Notes: generated by a model from the letters alone, not told the origin. DNA of 64,000 nt from Aminobacter anthyllidis (GCF_018555685.1 NZ_JAFLWW010000004.1:310001-374000), one strand, 5' to 3'; numbered from the stretch's first letter, positions 44,220 through 54,033 are shown. Translations and numbers: made by a program.

Positions 44220-47174
44220 ATGCGAGCTGGTGATCCGGCCGTGAATGTTCGGACGGGCTACGCGCTTTTCGACAGCGACGACATTCTTGTCGATGCCAAC
44301 GTCGAGATTTTCGGCGGCATTATCCAGCCGCGCGGTAAGCAGCCGCCGATGAATGTCATTGCAGCCGTTGCCAAGGTCCTCCGGCAATTCACCAGCTTCG
44401 ACGGTCTCGTCGTGGAAACGACCGATGACTTCGTGCGGCGCGCCGCGCTGCGCTGGCGGCAGCCGAACGTGCCGCCGATCGAGGCACAAACCGTCGATGG
44501 TGGTTGGAAGCTGCTGACGAGCCATCCCCGCCTTGATGCCGGCATCGCGCTGATCAGCACCGACATCACCGAAATGAAGCTTGCCCAGATTGCACATCTC
44601 AACAGTGCCGAGATATTCCGCTGTATCACCGACAGCCACCCGTTGCCGGTCTGGGTCGTCGACGAGCAAAGCAAGCAGATCCTCTATGAGAGCCTCGACG
44701 GGTCGCACCTGCTTGGCCGCAAATGGCAGCCGCAACAGCAGCAGCTGCTCACCGACCATTTTGTGAACCCGGACGAATTCGATGAGGCGTGTTGCCGTGT
44801 CCACGGCAACGACATCCTGCGCGACTGCGAGATCCAGATGCAACGGGAAGATGGGTCGCGCGTCTGGTGCTCGACGAATTGGCGGCGAAGCGTATTCCGC
44901 TCGCGCCCGTCGCTGGTCATCGGCGTCCTCGACATCACCGAGCGCAAGAGGGCTGAGGCTGCGGAACGTGAGGCGACGTCGCTTATGCAGCGGGTGCTGG
45001 ACGCTTGCCCCTCGCCAACACGCATGTCGACGATCGAGGGTGAAACGCTCTACTGCAACCCCGCCAGCCGGGAACTCTATGGCGATCGCTCCCACATCGC
45101 GGACTACTATGTCGACCCCGGCGACAGGGAGACATTGGTCCGCACCCTGCTGGACAAGGGCAGCATCGATGATTTCCGCGTGCGGCAATATTGTTCCGAC
45201 GACACCATCTTCTGGGGTTCGCTCTCGGCGCGGCTGATCGACTTCCAGGGCAAGAAGGTGATCGTTTCCAACGCGACGAACATCAACGGCATGATCATGG
45301 CGCAGCAACAGACGCGCCAGGCAAACAACCGTCTGACAGACGCGATCGAGTCGCTGGCCGAAGGGTTCGCCCTGTATGACAAGGACGATTGCCTGGTGCT
45401 GGCCAACAGCCAGTATCGGAAGATGCATGCCATCTGCGCGGATGTGCTGGTCCCGGGGGTGAACTGGTTCGATTTCCTTCGCGTGACCGCCGAACGCAGC
45501 CAGTTCCGCGTTCCCGGCGACAGGATCGACGAGTGGCTGGCCGAGCGGGCAAGGGATCGGCGCGAGTACCGGCAGCAGGAATTCCAGCATGCCGATGGCG
45601 GCTGGTTCTTCGTTTCGAACAGCCCGACACGAGAGGGCGGCTTCGTTGTCACCCGTCTCGACATCACCGAGCGCAAGCGGGCTGAACTGGCGGCCAAAGA
45701 GGCAGACGATCTGGTGCGCAGGGTCCTGGAGGCCAGCCCCGTCAGCATCCAGATGACACGGGCGCATGACGGCAAGCAGCTGTACAGCAGCCCGGCGACG
45801 ACAAGGCTTCTGGGCGACGTTGCCGGCGCCCTTGAACATTTCACCAATCCAGCGCACCGCGACGAATATGTTGAACGCCTGTTGCGCGACGGCGCGGTCG
45901 ACGAGTTCGAAACCCAGCTTAGGCGCAATGACGGCCAGACATTCTGGTGTTCGATCTCGTCGCGGTTGATCGATTTCCACGGCGAGCAGGTCATCGTTTC
46001 CCACACTTACGATCTGAGCGACCGCATCGAGTTGCAGAAGCAGCTCGAACACCAGCGTGAGAAGCTGCACCAGAACGAGAAGCTGTCCGCGCTCGGCGGG
46101 TTGCTTGCCGGCGTTGCCCATGAGTTGAACAATCCGCTGTCGGTGGTGCTGGGCATGTCGCTGACGCTGAAGGAGACTTCGACCGACCCCAAGACGGTCG
46201 ACCGCGCCGATAAGATCAGCAGGGCGGCGGAGCGCTGCGCCCGGATCGTCAAGACTTTCCTGGCAATGGCCAGGCAACAGCCAACGCGCGCCACAAATGT
46301 CTCGATCGACGAGGTTGTTTCCGCTGCGCTCGAAGTGGTCAACTATTCGATCCGCTCTTCCGATATCCAGCTTATGCTCGATCTCGAATCGGATCTACCA
46401 GCGATCTGGGGCGACCCCGACCAACTCAGCCAGGTGCTGATCAACCTGCTGGTCAATGCCGAGCATGCACTGCATCACTGGGAGGGCCCGAGGAAGATAC
46501 TGGTTGCAACGGGGCGTCACCCGGAATGCGGCAATATCACCCTCAGCGTCACCGACACCGGCCCCGGGATTTCGGAAAAAATACTGCCACGCATCTTCGA
46601 GCCGTTCTTCACGACCAAGGAGGTTGGGGCCGGAACGGGCATCGGCCTGTCATTCTGCCATCGCATCATACAGGCTCACCAAGGGACGATAGAGGTCGAA
46701 ACCGTGCCTGGCGGGGGCTCGACCTTCGTCGTCTCGCTGCCGGCTTCCGATCGGCTCGTCGAAAGTTTGGGACCGTCCGATGAAGAACCAGCCAACTCCA
46801 CGGGCCTGTCATGCCTGGTGGTGGATGACGAGCGGGAGGTTGCCGACTTGATCGCCGAAGTCCTCAAGCGCGATGGTTTCAATGTCGTCGTCGCGCGGTC
46901 GGGCGAGGAGGCTTTGACGCAGCTCAGGAAGCGCACGTTTGCCGTCATCCTTAGCGACCTGAAGATGCCGGGCATGGATGGGAGGCGCCTCTACAACTAC
47001 ATCGCCGACTACCATCCAGCCGAGGTCGACAGGCTCGCTTTCCTGACCGGCGATACGATCAGCCCCGATGCGCAGATATTCCTGCGCGCGACGAAGCGGC
47101 CCTATCTCGAAAAGCCGGTGAAGCCTATCGAGTTGCGCAGGTTCGTTTCCGGACTGGTCGTCAGGCAGGCCTGA
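44220..47174 (+). CDS. Soluble multi-PAS hybrid sensor histidine kinase
   Basis: A 984-residue sensor with no signal peptide or membrane helix. About five PAS or PAS-like units occupy residues ~10-620; four end in ISTDITEMKLAQ, VLDITERKRAE, TRLDITERKRAE or THTYDLSDRIE-like junctions. The HisKA motif LLAGVAHELNNPLSVV has His634, the ATPase motifs are NLLVNAEHAL, DTGPGIS and GAGTGIGLSFC, and a C-terminal receiver (~862-984) carries Asp913 in LSDLKMPGMDG. ATG 44220 has GAGGAG 6 bases upstream; the frame extends to a GTG at 44124 without such a site. An OmpR-type regulator is encoded 65 bases downstream. The signal is unknown; cytoplasmic PAS domains suggest redox, oxygen or a metabolite. Confidence 0.93.
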   Translation: MRAGDPAVNVRTGYALFDSDDILVDANVEIFGGIIQPRGKQPPMNVIAAVAKVLRQFTSFDGLVVETTDDFVRRAALRWRQPNVPPIEAQTVDGGWKLLTSHPRLDAGIALISTDITEMKLAQIAHLNSAEIFRCITDSHPLPVWVVDEQSKQILYESLDGSHLLGRKWQPQQQQLLTDHFVNPDEFDEACCRVHGNDILRDCEIQMQREDGSRVWCSTNWRRSVFRSRPSLVIGVLDITERKRAEAAEREATSLMQRVLDACPSPTRMSTIEGETLYCNPASRELYGDRSHIADYYVDPGDRETLVRTLLDKGSIDDFRVRQYCSDDTIFWGSLSARLIDFQGKKVIVSNATNINGMIMAQQQTRQANNRLTDAIESLAEGFALYDKDDCLVLANSQYRKMHAICADVLVPGVNWFDFLRVTAERSQFRVPGDRIDEWLAERARDRREYRQQEFQHADGGWFFVSNSPTREGGFVVTRLDITERKRAELAAKEADDLVRRVLEASPVSIQMTRAHDGKQLYSSPATTRLLGDVAGALEHFTNPAHRDEYVERLLRDGAVDEFETQLRRNDGQTFWCSISSRLIDFHGEQVIVSHTYDLSDRIELQKQLEHQREKLHQNEKLSALGGLLAGVAHELNNPLSVVLGMSLTLKETSTDPKTVDRADKISRAAERCARIVKTFLAMARQQPTRATNVSIDEVVSAALEVVNYSIRSSDIQLMLDLESDLPAIWGDPDQLSQVLINLLVNAEHALHHWEGPRKILVATGRHPECGNITLSVTDTGPGISEKILPRIFEPFFTTKEVGAGTGIGLSFCHRIIQAHQGTIEVETVPGGGSTFVVSLPASDRLVESLGPSDEEPANSTGLSCLVVDDEREVADLIAEVLKRDGFNVVVARSGEEALTQLRKRTFAVILSDLKMPGMDGRRLYNYIADYHPAEVDRLAFLTGDTISPDAQIFLRATKRPYLEKPVKPIELRRFVSGLVVRQA

Positions 47175-47239
47175 ATGACGCTGTTTGATTTGCTGACCTT
47201 GCCGAAGAGGGGTACTTTTCCAATCGAGGTGAGGACCTA

Positions 47240-47944
47240 GTGACTGCCAACTCGCAGATCGTCGTTTGCGATGATGAGCCCGATGTCCGCGAAATGGTCG
47301 CGGAGTATCTGGAGCGCCACGGCTATGCCGTGACGACAGCCGATGCCGGGCCGGCTTTGCGCCAGCTCGTCGAGAGCCAACCCGTCGATGTCGTGATCCT
47401 CGATATCCGCATGCCCGGCGAAGACGGTCTCTCCCTGGCGCGCTACCTGCGCGAGCATTCTCAGGTGGCCATCATCATGTTGACCGGCTCGGCGGAAATC
47501 ATCGACAGGGTCGTCGGCCTCGAGATCGGTGCCGACGATTACATCGGTAAGCCGGTCGACCTGCGCGAACTGCTGGCGCGGGTGAAGGCCGTGCTGCGCA
47601 GGACAACGGGCCGGGACCGTGTTTCCGAAAATGCCATCGGCGCCCAGAGTGCCCAGTTCGGCACTTGTCGGCTTGATCTGGAGACGCACAAATTGTTCGA
47701 TGCTGACGGCATAGACATAGCGATCACCCCGATGGAATTCAGGTTGCTCAAGGTGTTCGCCGAGAACAGGGGGCGGATACTCAATCGTGACCAGTTGCTC
47801 GAGCTTGCGCATGATCGGGGCTGGGACCCGTTTGACCGCAGCATCGACATTCGCATTTCGCGTTTGCGCAAGAAAATCGAGACCGATCCGTCCAAGCCCG
47901 AGGTGATCAAGACCATTCGTGGGGTCGGATACCTATTCGCCTAA
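47240..47944 (+). CDS. OmpR-family response regulator
   Basis: A 234-residue regulator. The receiver domain has VVCDDEPDVRE and the phospho-acceptor Asp55 in VVILDIRMPGEDG, with the Thr in MLTGSAE and the Lys in IGKPVDLRELLARV. The C-terminal winged helix has MEFRLLKVFAENRGRILNRDQLLELAHDRGWDPFDRSIDIRISRLRKKIE. It is very likely the partner of the kinase encoded just upstream. GTG 47240 follows GAGGTGAGGACCTA. The repeated GAAAC elements nearby are its probable targets. Confidence 0.95.
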   Translation: MTANSQIVVCDDEPDVREMVAEYLERHGYAVTTADAGPALRQLVESQPVDVVILDIRMPGEDGLSLARYLREHSQVAIIMLTGSAEIIDRVVGLEIGADDYIGKPVDLRELLARVKAVLRRTTGRDRVSENAIGAQSAQFGTCRLDLETHKLFDADGIDIAITPMEFRLLKVFAENRGRILNRDQLLELAHDRGWDPFDRSIDIRISRLRKKIETDPSKPEVIKTIRGVGYLFA

Positions 47945-48084
47945 CCCAGTGTCTGACAGTTGCGTTTGCCCCGACACCCTTTTGGACGGCGGCAAGACTC
48001 GCTTGGCGTATCCATTAAAATGCCTTACTGGTCGGCTCCTTGGGCAACTCAGCCCCCAGAGATCACGGACCGCGCCACCACCTT

Positions 48085-48474
48085 ATGCAGCAGACCAAGG
48101 CATATAGATCGCCTATAACCGGCATGTTGCCGGCCGTGCTGTTATGCATGGCGGTGATGCTTGCCATGGTTGGCGGGTCGCTGATTAACAGCGTGCCCTT
48201 GGTATCTGCTGCCACCGACCCTGCTTCGGGCCAAATGGATGTCCGCGGACGGAGTACCGGCCCCGCCATTCCCGAGCGATCATTCGTCGTCGTCGATTGG
48301 CGCAGTGCCAAGGCGATGCCCCAGCACGATGACGGCAAGTCGGCATTGATCCCGGCCGGGGTGGAAATGTCCACAACGGCCATTGCCAGGCCGCGCTCCG
48401 ATCTGGTCTTGCGGGCAAATGTCCGACCGTCGGGGCCGACCTACGGTGCGCGCGCGCCGCCCGCATTCTCCTGA
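48085..48474 (+). CDS. Putative small membrane-anchored protein upstream of secDF
   Basis: A 129-residue open frame. Residues ~13-46 are a single strongly hydrophobic segment (GMLPAVLLCMAVMLAMVGGSLINSVPLVSAA) that could be a signal anchor, followed by a polar Pro/Ala/Arg-rich domain with no motif I recognise. ATG 48085 has no strong ribosome site. It ends 101 bases before secDF in the same orientation. Support comes only from the hydrophobic segment and location. Confidence 0.4.
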   Translation: MQQTKAYRSPITGMLPAVLLCMAVMLAMVGGSLINSVPLVSAATDPASGQMDVRGRSTGPAIPERSFVVVDWRSAKAMPQHDDGKSALIPAGVEMSTTAIARPRSDLVLRANVRPSGPTYGARAPPAFS

Positions 48475-48575
48475 AACATCTGTGAATGGCGCGGGCACCG
48501 ATGTGCCGCGCCGTCGAACTAACTGCCGTCGTCCGCGCATCGCGCCGCGGCGATTGCTTTTGCAGGATAAATCAT

Positions 48576-51110
48576 ATGCGGACCTCCCGATGGGTGGTGG
48601 TGACGTACACCATCATCATTTTGGCCGGCATCATTGCCGCGCTTCCCAACGCCCTTACATCAAAGCAACTGGCAGCATTGCCGAGCTGGTTTCCGAAACA
48701 ACAGGTCACGCTCGGCCTCGACCTCCAGGGCGGCTCGCACCTGGTGCTTGAAGTCGATGCGGCGGCGCTCAAGACCGACCGTCTGCGCTCGCTGCTCGAC
48801 GATGTGCGCGGCGCCCTGCGCAAGGAGCGCATCAACGCATCGTCGGCACGGCTCGCTGGCGATGCCATCGTCGTCAACATTCCCGACGATGTTCAGCGGG
48901 CGAAAGCCCTGGCTACGCTGCAGTCGCTGGCTGTGCCCGTCAGCGGCGGCCTCGGTCTTGGTGGGGGTAAGCCTGACATCGAGGTCACCACCGCCGACAA
49001 GCAGATCAAGGTCGTACTGACCGAGGCCGGCCAGCGCGACAAGCTCGACGCGGCGCTCCAGCAGAGCCTCGAGATCGTGCGCCAGCGCGTCGACCAGGTC
49101 GGCGTCGCAGAACCAACGATCCAGCGCGTCGGCAGCGACCGCATGCTCGTCCAGCTGCCGGGCCTGCAGGATCCGACACGTTTGCGCGAGCTGCTCGGCA
49201 GCACCGCCAAGATGACGTTCCACATGGTGGCCAATGTCGCCAATGGTGAGCCGTTGCCGCGCGGCGTCAGCATGCTTCCCGACGCCAAGTCCGGTGCGCA
49301 ATATCCTGTCGAGGATCGCGTCGCGCTCGATGGCGCACGCCTCACCGATGCCCGCGCCGGCTTTGACCAGCGCACCCAGGAACCTCTGGTTTCGTTCCGC
49401 TTCGACAGCGTCGGCGCGCGCCAGTTCGCCGAGATCACCGCCGCCAATGTCGGCAAGCCGTTCGCCATCGTTCTCGACGGCAAGGTGCTGTCGGCGCCAA
49501 GCATCCGGGAGCCGATCACCGGCGGGTCGGGCCAGATCAGCGGCAGCTTCAGCGTTGAAGAGACGGTGACGCTGTCGGCGCTTCTGCGCGCAGGCGCGCT
49601 GCCGGCGCCGCTGACCGTCATCGAAGAGCGGACCGTCGGTCCCGACCTCGGCGGCGACGTCATCAAGATGGGCATCTACACAGGCATCGCCGGCTTCGTG
49701 GCCGTCGTGCTGTTCATGGTGGCGCTCTACGGCACCTGGGGCATGATCGCGAATTTCGCGCTGTTGTTGCACCTGATCCTGACCTTCGGCGTGCTGACCC
49801 TGATCGGCGGTACACTGACGCTGCCCGGCATCGCCGGCATCATCCTGGGCATCGGCTTCGGCGTCGACGCCAACATCCTAATCAACGAACGGATCAGGGA
49901 AGAGTCGAAGAAGGGGCTCAGCGCCTTCGCTGCCTTGGACAATGGCTTCAAGCGCGCCTATTCGACAATTGTCGATGCCAACGTGACGTCGCTCATCGCC
50001 ACCGGCCTGCTGTTCATGTTCGGCTCCGGTCCGGTGCGTGGCTTTGCCATCACCATGTTCCTGGGCACTTGCCTATCGATGTTCACCGCCGTTTCGGTGA
50101 CGCGCATCCTGATGGCGGCCGTTGTGCGCCGCAAGCGCCTGAAGACGATCACGATCGAACCGCTGATCCGGTTCTTCCCGGAAAAGACCTCGATCTCGTT
50201 CATGAAGGCGCGTTACCTCGGCATCGGCATGTCGATCTTCCTGTCGCTGGCCTCCATCGGCCTGTTCTTCAAGCCGGGCCTCAACTACGGCATCGACTTC
50301 AAGGGCGGCATCCAGGTCGAGATCGCGACTTCGACACCGGCCGACCTAGCACAATTGCGCAGCACGCTGGGCGGCTTGAACATCGGCGAGGTGGCGCTGC
50401 AGCAGATTGGCGGCGAGGGCAATGTGCTGATCCGCGTCCAGCGCCAGGAAGGTGGCGAAACAGCGCAGACCGCTGCTGTCGACACCATCAAGGCCGCCGT
50501 GCAGAAGCTCGACCCGAGCGTAAAGTTCGAACGCACCGAAGTGGTGGGTCCGAAGGTCAGCGGCGAGTTGGCGCAGTCCGGCATCCTGGCCGTGGTGTTG
50601 GCCGCACTTGCCATGCTGGTCTACATCTGGTGGCGCTTTGAGTGGAACTTCGCCATTGGCGCCATCGCGACGCTTGTGCTGGACACCACCAAGATGGTCG
50701 GCTTTTTCGCGTTGTTCGGGCTGGACTTCAACCTGACGGCGATTGCAGCGCTTTTGACCATCATCGGCTACTCGGTGAACGACAAGGTGGTTGTCTATGA
50801 CCGCATGCGCGAGAACCTGCGCCTGTACAAGAAGATGCCACTGCGCGAGATCATCGACATGAGTATCAACCAGGTGTTCGCGCGCTGCATCTACACCTCC
50901 GTCGCCATCCTGCTGTCGATGCTGCCGATGGCGATCTGGGGTGGTAGTGCTGTCGAGAACTTCGCCATTCCGATGGTGTTCGGTGTGTTCATTGCAACGA
51001 CGTCGTCGATCTTCATCGCAGCACCGATCCTGCTTCTGCTGGGTGACTGGTGGCAGCATCGTAGCGCCGGCCGCGAACCATCAACCGCGGTGGCTGCAAC
51101 CAAGGCCTGA
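48576..51110 (+). CDS. secDF: Fused protein translocase subunit SecDF
   Basis: An 844-residue, 12-helix membrane protein that uses the proton gradient to help pull exported proteins through SecYEG. The SecD half has LDLQGGSHLVLEVD near residue 50, the periplasmic P1 domain and FGVDANILINERIREE in the fourth helix. The SecF half begins near residue 550 with GLNYGIDFKGGIQVEI and has GYSVNDKVVVYDRMRENL. Rhizobiales usually carry SecD and SecF as one polypeptide. ATG 48576 (MRTSRWVVV) is preceded by AGGATAAAT. A bidirectional terminator separates it from the next gene. Confidence 0.95.
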   Translation: MRTSRWVVVTYTIIILAGIIAALPNALTSKQLAALPSWFPKQQVTLGLDLQGGSHLVLEVDAAALKTDRLRSLLDDVRGALRKERINASSARLAGDAIVVNIPDDVQRAKALATLQSLAVPVSGGLGLGGGKPDIEVTTADKQIKVVLTEAGQRDKLDAALQQSLEIVRQRVDQVGVAEPTIQRVGSDRMLVQLPGLQDPTRLRELLGSTAKMTFHMVANVANGEPLPRGVSMLPDAKSGAQYPVEDRVALDGARLTDARAGFDQRTQEPLVSFRFDSVGARQFAEITAANVGKPFAIVLDGKVLSAPSIREPITGGSGQISGSFSVEETVTLSALLRAGALPAPLTVIEERTVGPDLGGDVIKMGIYTGIAGFVAVVLFMVALYGTWGMIANFALLLHLILTFGVLTLIGGTLTLPGIAGIILGIGFGVDANILINERIREESKKGLSAFAALDNGFKRAYSTIVDANVTSLIATGLLFMFGSGPVRGFAITMFLGTCLSMFTAVSVTRILMAAVVRRKRLKTITIEPLIRFFPEKTSISFMKARYLGIGMSIFLSLASIGLFFKPGLNYGIDFKGGIQVEIATSTPADLAQLRSTLGGLNIGEVALQQIGGEGNVLIRVQRQEGGETAQTAAVDTIKAAVQKLDPSVKFERTEVVGPKVSGELAQSGILAVVLAALAMLVYIWWRFEWNFAIGAIATLVLDTTKMVGFFALFGLDFNLTAIAALLTIIGYSVNDKVVVYDRMRENLRLYKKMPLREIIDMSINQVFARCIYTSVAILLSMLPMAIWGGSAVENFAIPMVFGVFIATTSSIFIAAPILLLLGDWWQHRSAGREPSTAVAATKA

Positions 51111-51162
51111 GCCTTGCCGGAGTAGTCTCTAGGCAGCTCCGGAACGCAACATTCCCGGCAAA

Positions 51163-51198
51163 AAAGAGCCGGCGAGCCACAGGGTTCGCCGGCTCTTT
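51163..51198. terminator. Bidirectional rho-independent terminator between secDF and the aminotransferase gene
   Basis: AAAGAGCCGGCGA (51163-51175) pairs perfectly over 13 bases with TCGCCGGCTCTTT (51186-51198). A and T runs flank the stem on both sides, so it can stop transcripts from both convergent genes. Confidence 0.85.
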
Positions 51199-51216
51199 GT
51201 GTGATGGGCCGACGCT

Positions 51217-52314
51217 TCAGCCGTTGGCCGCCCGCACTTCGATACGCAACAGGCCGAGCATTTCATCGAGATCGGCCCGATCGGCGATCGAGATGCGCAA
51301 CCATTCCGGCAAGCCGTAATCTTCGTTCGAGCGGATGATGAAGCCATGCCTGGCAAGCCGCGCCACGGTCGCCTGGGCCCAGCCGGCATAGGCGCCAGGC
51401 AGGCGGACGAAGGCGAAATTGGCGGCACTCGGCGAAATCTCGAAGCCTAGCTTGCGCAGTTCGCCTTCGAGATATTCGCGCTCCTCGGTGGTGCGGGCGC
51501 GTACGTGCTGGACGAATTCCTGCTCGCCGACTGCAACCGTTGCCGCTACCTGTGCCAGGCCGTTGACGTTGCCGATGCCACGCACATTGTTCAGCGCAGA
51601 AACCACCTCCGGATAGGCATAGGCCCAGCCGGCACGCGCCGACGCCAAACCATATGCCTTGGAGAAGGTGCGGGTGACGATGACGTTGGGATGGCGATCG
51701 GCGATCTCGAAGGTCGCGACCGCCTCGGCCGGGTCGACATATTCGGCGTAAGCTGCGTCGAGCACCAGCACGATATGCGACGGCAGCTCGCGCGCCAGCC
51801 GCGCGACCTCGTCCATCGGCACGACCGAGCCGGTCGGGTTGTTGGGATTGGCCAAAAAGACGACGCGCGTCGCCGGCGTGACGGCGGCCAGCAGCGCGTC
51901 GACATCGACGGAGAAGTCGGCGCCAAGCGGTGCCTCGACTGCTTTGGCGCCAAGACGATAAGCAACGATGGCGAACTGCAGGAAGGAATAGGCCGGAAAC
52001 AGGATCTCGTCGCCGGCGCGCGCATAGACGCGCCCGACCGCATCGAGCAGTTCTTCCGAGCCGTTGCCGCAGACGATGCGGGCGGGGTCGAGGTTGAACT
52101 GCTTGCCGATCGCCGCGCGCATCGTTCCGCAGTTCGGATCGGCATAGCGGTAGACGTTTGGCGCAGCCTCGCGAATTGCCTCGACCACGCCCGGGGCCGA
52201 TCCGAGCCAGCTTTCGTTGAGCCCGAGATTGACGATGCGTGCCGCACCCGTGGTGTCGATCTTCTTGACGACGGTCAGCGTTCGGGCGGACAGGTAAGGC
52301 ACGGGCAGGGACAT
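51217..52314 (-). CDS. Histidinol-phosphate-aminotransferase-like PLP enzyme
   Basis: A 365-residue fold-type I aminotransferase. LNESWLGSAPGVVEAI opens it, FLANPNNPTGSVVP holds the Asn, VLDAAYAEYVD holds the Asp/Tyr, and RTFSKAYGLASARAGWAYA holds the PLP Lys and phosphate-binding Arg. It is HisC-like in sequence but clustered with a TetR regulator and a nucleoside hydrolase instead of histidine genes. It may therefore act on another amino or keto acid. It begins 32 bases after the TetR stop and probably belongs to the same transcript. Confidence 0.88.
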   Translation of the reverse strand: MSLPVPYLSARTLTVVKKIDTTGAARIVNLGLNESWLGSAPGVVEAIREAAPNVYRYADPNCGTMRAAIGKQFNLDPARIVCGNGSEELLDAVGRVYARAGDEILFPAYSFLQFAIVAYRLGAKAVEAPLGADFSVDVDALLAAVTPATRVVFLANPNNPTGSVVPMDEVARLARELPSHIVLVLDAAYAEYVDPAEAVATFEIADRHPNVIVTRTFSKAYGLASARAGWAYAYPEVVSALNNVRGIGNVNGLAQVAATVAVGEQEFVQHVRARTTEEREYLEGELRKLGFEISPSAANFAFVRLPGAYAGWAQATVARLARHGFIIRSNEDYGLPEWLRISIADRADLDEMLGLLRIEVRAANG

Positions 52315-52346
52315 TTCATTTCCTCAGTTCATACGGGCTGGCGCCG

Positions 52347-52946
52347 TCATTCGGAGCCGATCAGGATCTTGGTATAGAGCGAGCGGAAGCGCTTGCGGTC
52401 CGCCGGCGGCTCCTTGAAGTGGGTGGCGTAGTAGCCGATCTGCTGGAAGTAGGTGATGCGGGCGCGGATCAGGCTTTCGTCCTGGTCGTAACCCATCACG
52501 GCAAAGGCCCGAACGAGCAGGGCCATGCGAAAATCGTCCTGTGCCTGCACCTTGCGGGCGATCACCGCCGAGCTGCGCGCCCAATCCCTGATGGCCAGAT
52601 CGAGCCGTGGGCTGAACGGGTCCTCCCTGATCCAGACGCCTGTTACCGCATCGAAGAAGGCGGGGCCGTCGATGACCTCCTGGTCGATAAGGGCTTCGAA
52701 CGGCTTGCAATTGCGCTGGCGCCACTCCTCCAGCAGGCTGTCGAGCAGGTCCTTCAGGTTCCTGAAGTGGAAGTAGAAGCTGCCGCGCGTGACCTTCAGC
52801 TGCTTCGACAGGTGGTCGATCTTGACGTTGGCGATGCCCTTCTTTTCCAGCGTGGCGATAGCCGCGGCAATCCAGGCCTCGCGCGACAGCGTTTTCCGCG
52901 TCTCGGACTTGGCCGACCGCTCGGGAGAAGTTGGGCTGCGCCTCAT
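52347..52946 (-). CDS. TetR-family transcriptional regulator
   Basis: A 199-residue regulator. The HTH is AIATLEKKGIANVKIDHLSKQLKVTRGSFYFHFRNLKDLLDSLLEEW, residues ~28-75. The C-terminal half is a ligand pocket without recognised specificity. It sits 10 bases after the nucleoside hydrolase stop and before the aminotransferase. A perfect 16-bp palindrome upstream of the hydrolase (53963-53978) is a probable target, which would make this an autoregulated operon. Confidence 0.92.
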   Translation of the reverse strand: MRRSPTSPERSAKSETRKTLSREAWIAAAIATLEKKGIANVKIDHLSKQLKVTRGSFYFHFRNLKDLLDSLLEEWRQRNCKPFEALIDQEVIDGPAFFDAVTGVWIREDPFSPRLDLAIRDWARSSAVIARKVQAQDDFRMALLVRAFAVMGYDQDESLIRARITYFQQIGYYATHFKEPPADRKRFRSLYTKILIGSE

Positions 52947-52956
52947 CTCGTCGTCC

Positions 52957-53898
52957 TCAGGGGAGGTTGCCGAAGCGCTCCAGCATCAGCGCGAAGAAGC
53001 CGTCAGCGTCGATGCGGCGCAGCACGTTGCAGTTCTTGCGCCGGCCGGTGACATGCCACCAGTCGACCACGGTCATGCCGATGGTCTCCGGCGACATCAG
53101 CTCGATGGTGACGTTGCACTGCTTCTGCTCGTAGAGCTCCGGTGCGAGTAGGTAGCCGGTGACGCAGGCGTCGTGGATCGGCCGGGCCTCGGTCGGGAAT
53201 TTGTGCGAGCCGTACTGGCGGTAGAAGTCGGCCATGTTGGCGGCTTCGATGGCCGAGCGGGTACCGAGCGCACGCAGCTGTTGCAGCCATTCGGGCGTCA
53301 TCTGGGCGGTATAGGTGCAGTCGATGCCGGCCATGGTCACCGGCACGCCGGAATCGAACACGACAGCCGCGGCATGCGGGTCGACCCAGATGTTGAACTC
53401 GGCGGCGGGCGTGGCATTGCCACCCTCGAAGAAACCGCCACCCATCAACACCACTTCACGGATGCGCGGGATGATGCGTGGTTCCATCACCATCGCCATG
53501 CCGAGATTGGTCATGGGTCCGAGCGTGCAGACGGTGATCTCGCCTTCGGGTGCTTCCATCAACGTGTCGACGAGGAAGTTGACGGCGTGCTTGTCCTGCA
53601 GCGGCTTGGTCGGCTCAGGCAGGACACAGCCGTCAATGCCGGTCGGACCGTGGACATATTCGGCGGTCTTGAGCGCCTTGACCATCGGGCGCGAGCAACC
53701 GGCATAGACCGGTACGTCGGAGCGGCCGGCGAGCTCGGCGATCTGCAGCGCGTTGCGCGAGGTCAACGCCAGCGGAACGTTACCGCCGACGGTGGTCAGC
53801 GCCACGACGTCCAGTTCGGGCGAACCGAGCGCGAACAGGATGGCAAAGGCGTCGTCCTGGCCGGGGTCGGTATCGATGATGATTTTTCGCTGCGACAT
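52957..53898 (-). CDS. Nucleoside hydrolase (inosine-uridine-preferring type)
   Basis: A 313-residue Ca-dependent hydrolase that splits nucleosides into base and ribose. The hallmark KIIIDTDPGQDDAFAILFAL is at residues 4-23. VCTLGPMTNLGMAM, VLMGGGFF, AEFNIWVDPHAAAVVF and HDACVTGYLL complete the active site, including the metal-binding Asp and the catalytic His region. ATG 53898 starts MSQRKIII. It is divergent from a FAD oxidoreductase gene and followed by TetR and aminotransferase genes. Confidence 0.93.
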   Translation of the reverse strand: MSQRKIIIDTDPGQDDAFAILFALGSPELDVVALTTVGGNVPLALTSRNALQIAELAGRSDVPVYAGCSRPMVKALKTAEYVHGPTGIDGCVLPEPTKPLQDKHAVNFLVDTLMEAPEGEITVCTLGPMTNLGMAMVMEPRIIPRIREVVLMGGGFFEGGNATPAAEFNIWVDPHAAAVVFDSGVPVTMAGIDCTYTAQMTPEWLQQLRALGTRSAIEAANMADFYRQYGSHKFPTEARPIHDACVTGYLLAPELYEQKQCNVTIELMSPETIGMTVVDWWHVTGRRKNCNVLRRIDADGFFALMLERFGNLP

Positions 53899-53962
53899 GG
53901 CTCTTCCCCCCGGTTCGATCGCCGGATAGCTTCGGCGGCATTGCAAGCATTGGACGTCAGTG

Positions 53963-53978
53963 CATACAGTACTGTATG
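53963..53978. promoter_or_regulatory. Perfect 16-bp palindrome, candidate TetR operator
   Basis: CATACAGTACTGTATG is a perfect palindrome lying 65 bp before the nucleoside hydrolase ATG and 56 bp before the divergent oxidoreductase ATG. Its size and symmetry suit the TetR protein of this locus. Confidence 0.7.
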
Positions 53979-54033
53979 TTATTTTCAAGACGGGCTGGGA
54001 CGCCACCCCCGTTCGCTCATTGGGGAGAAATGA

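Noticed and set aside
44175-46277. A 700-codon open frame on the minus strand opposite the hybrid kinase
   Set aside because: It mirrors the kinase reading frame, lacks a ribosome site and domain motifs, and is a codon-bias shadow usual in GC-rich genomes.
48660-49772. A 370-codon minus-strand frame opposite secDF
   Set aside because: SecDF motifs are intact on the plus strand and the antisense product has no motif or start signal.
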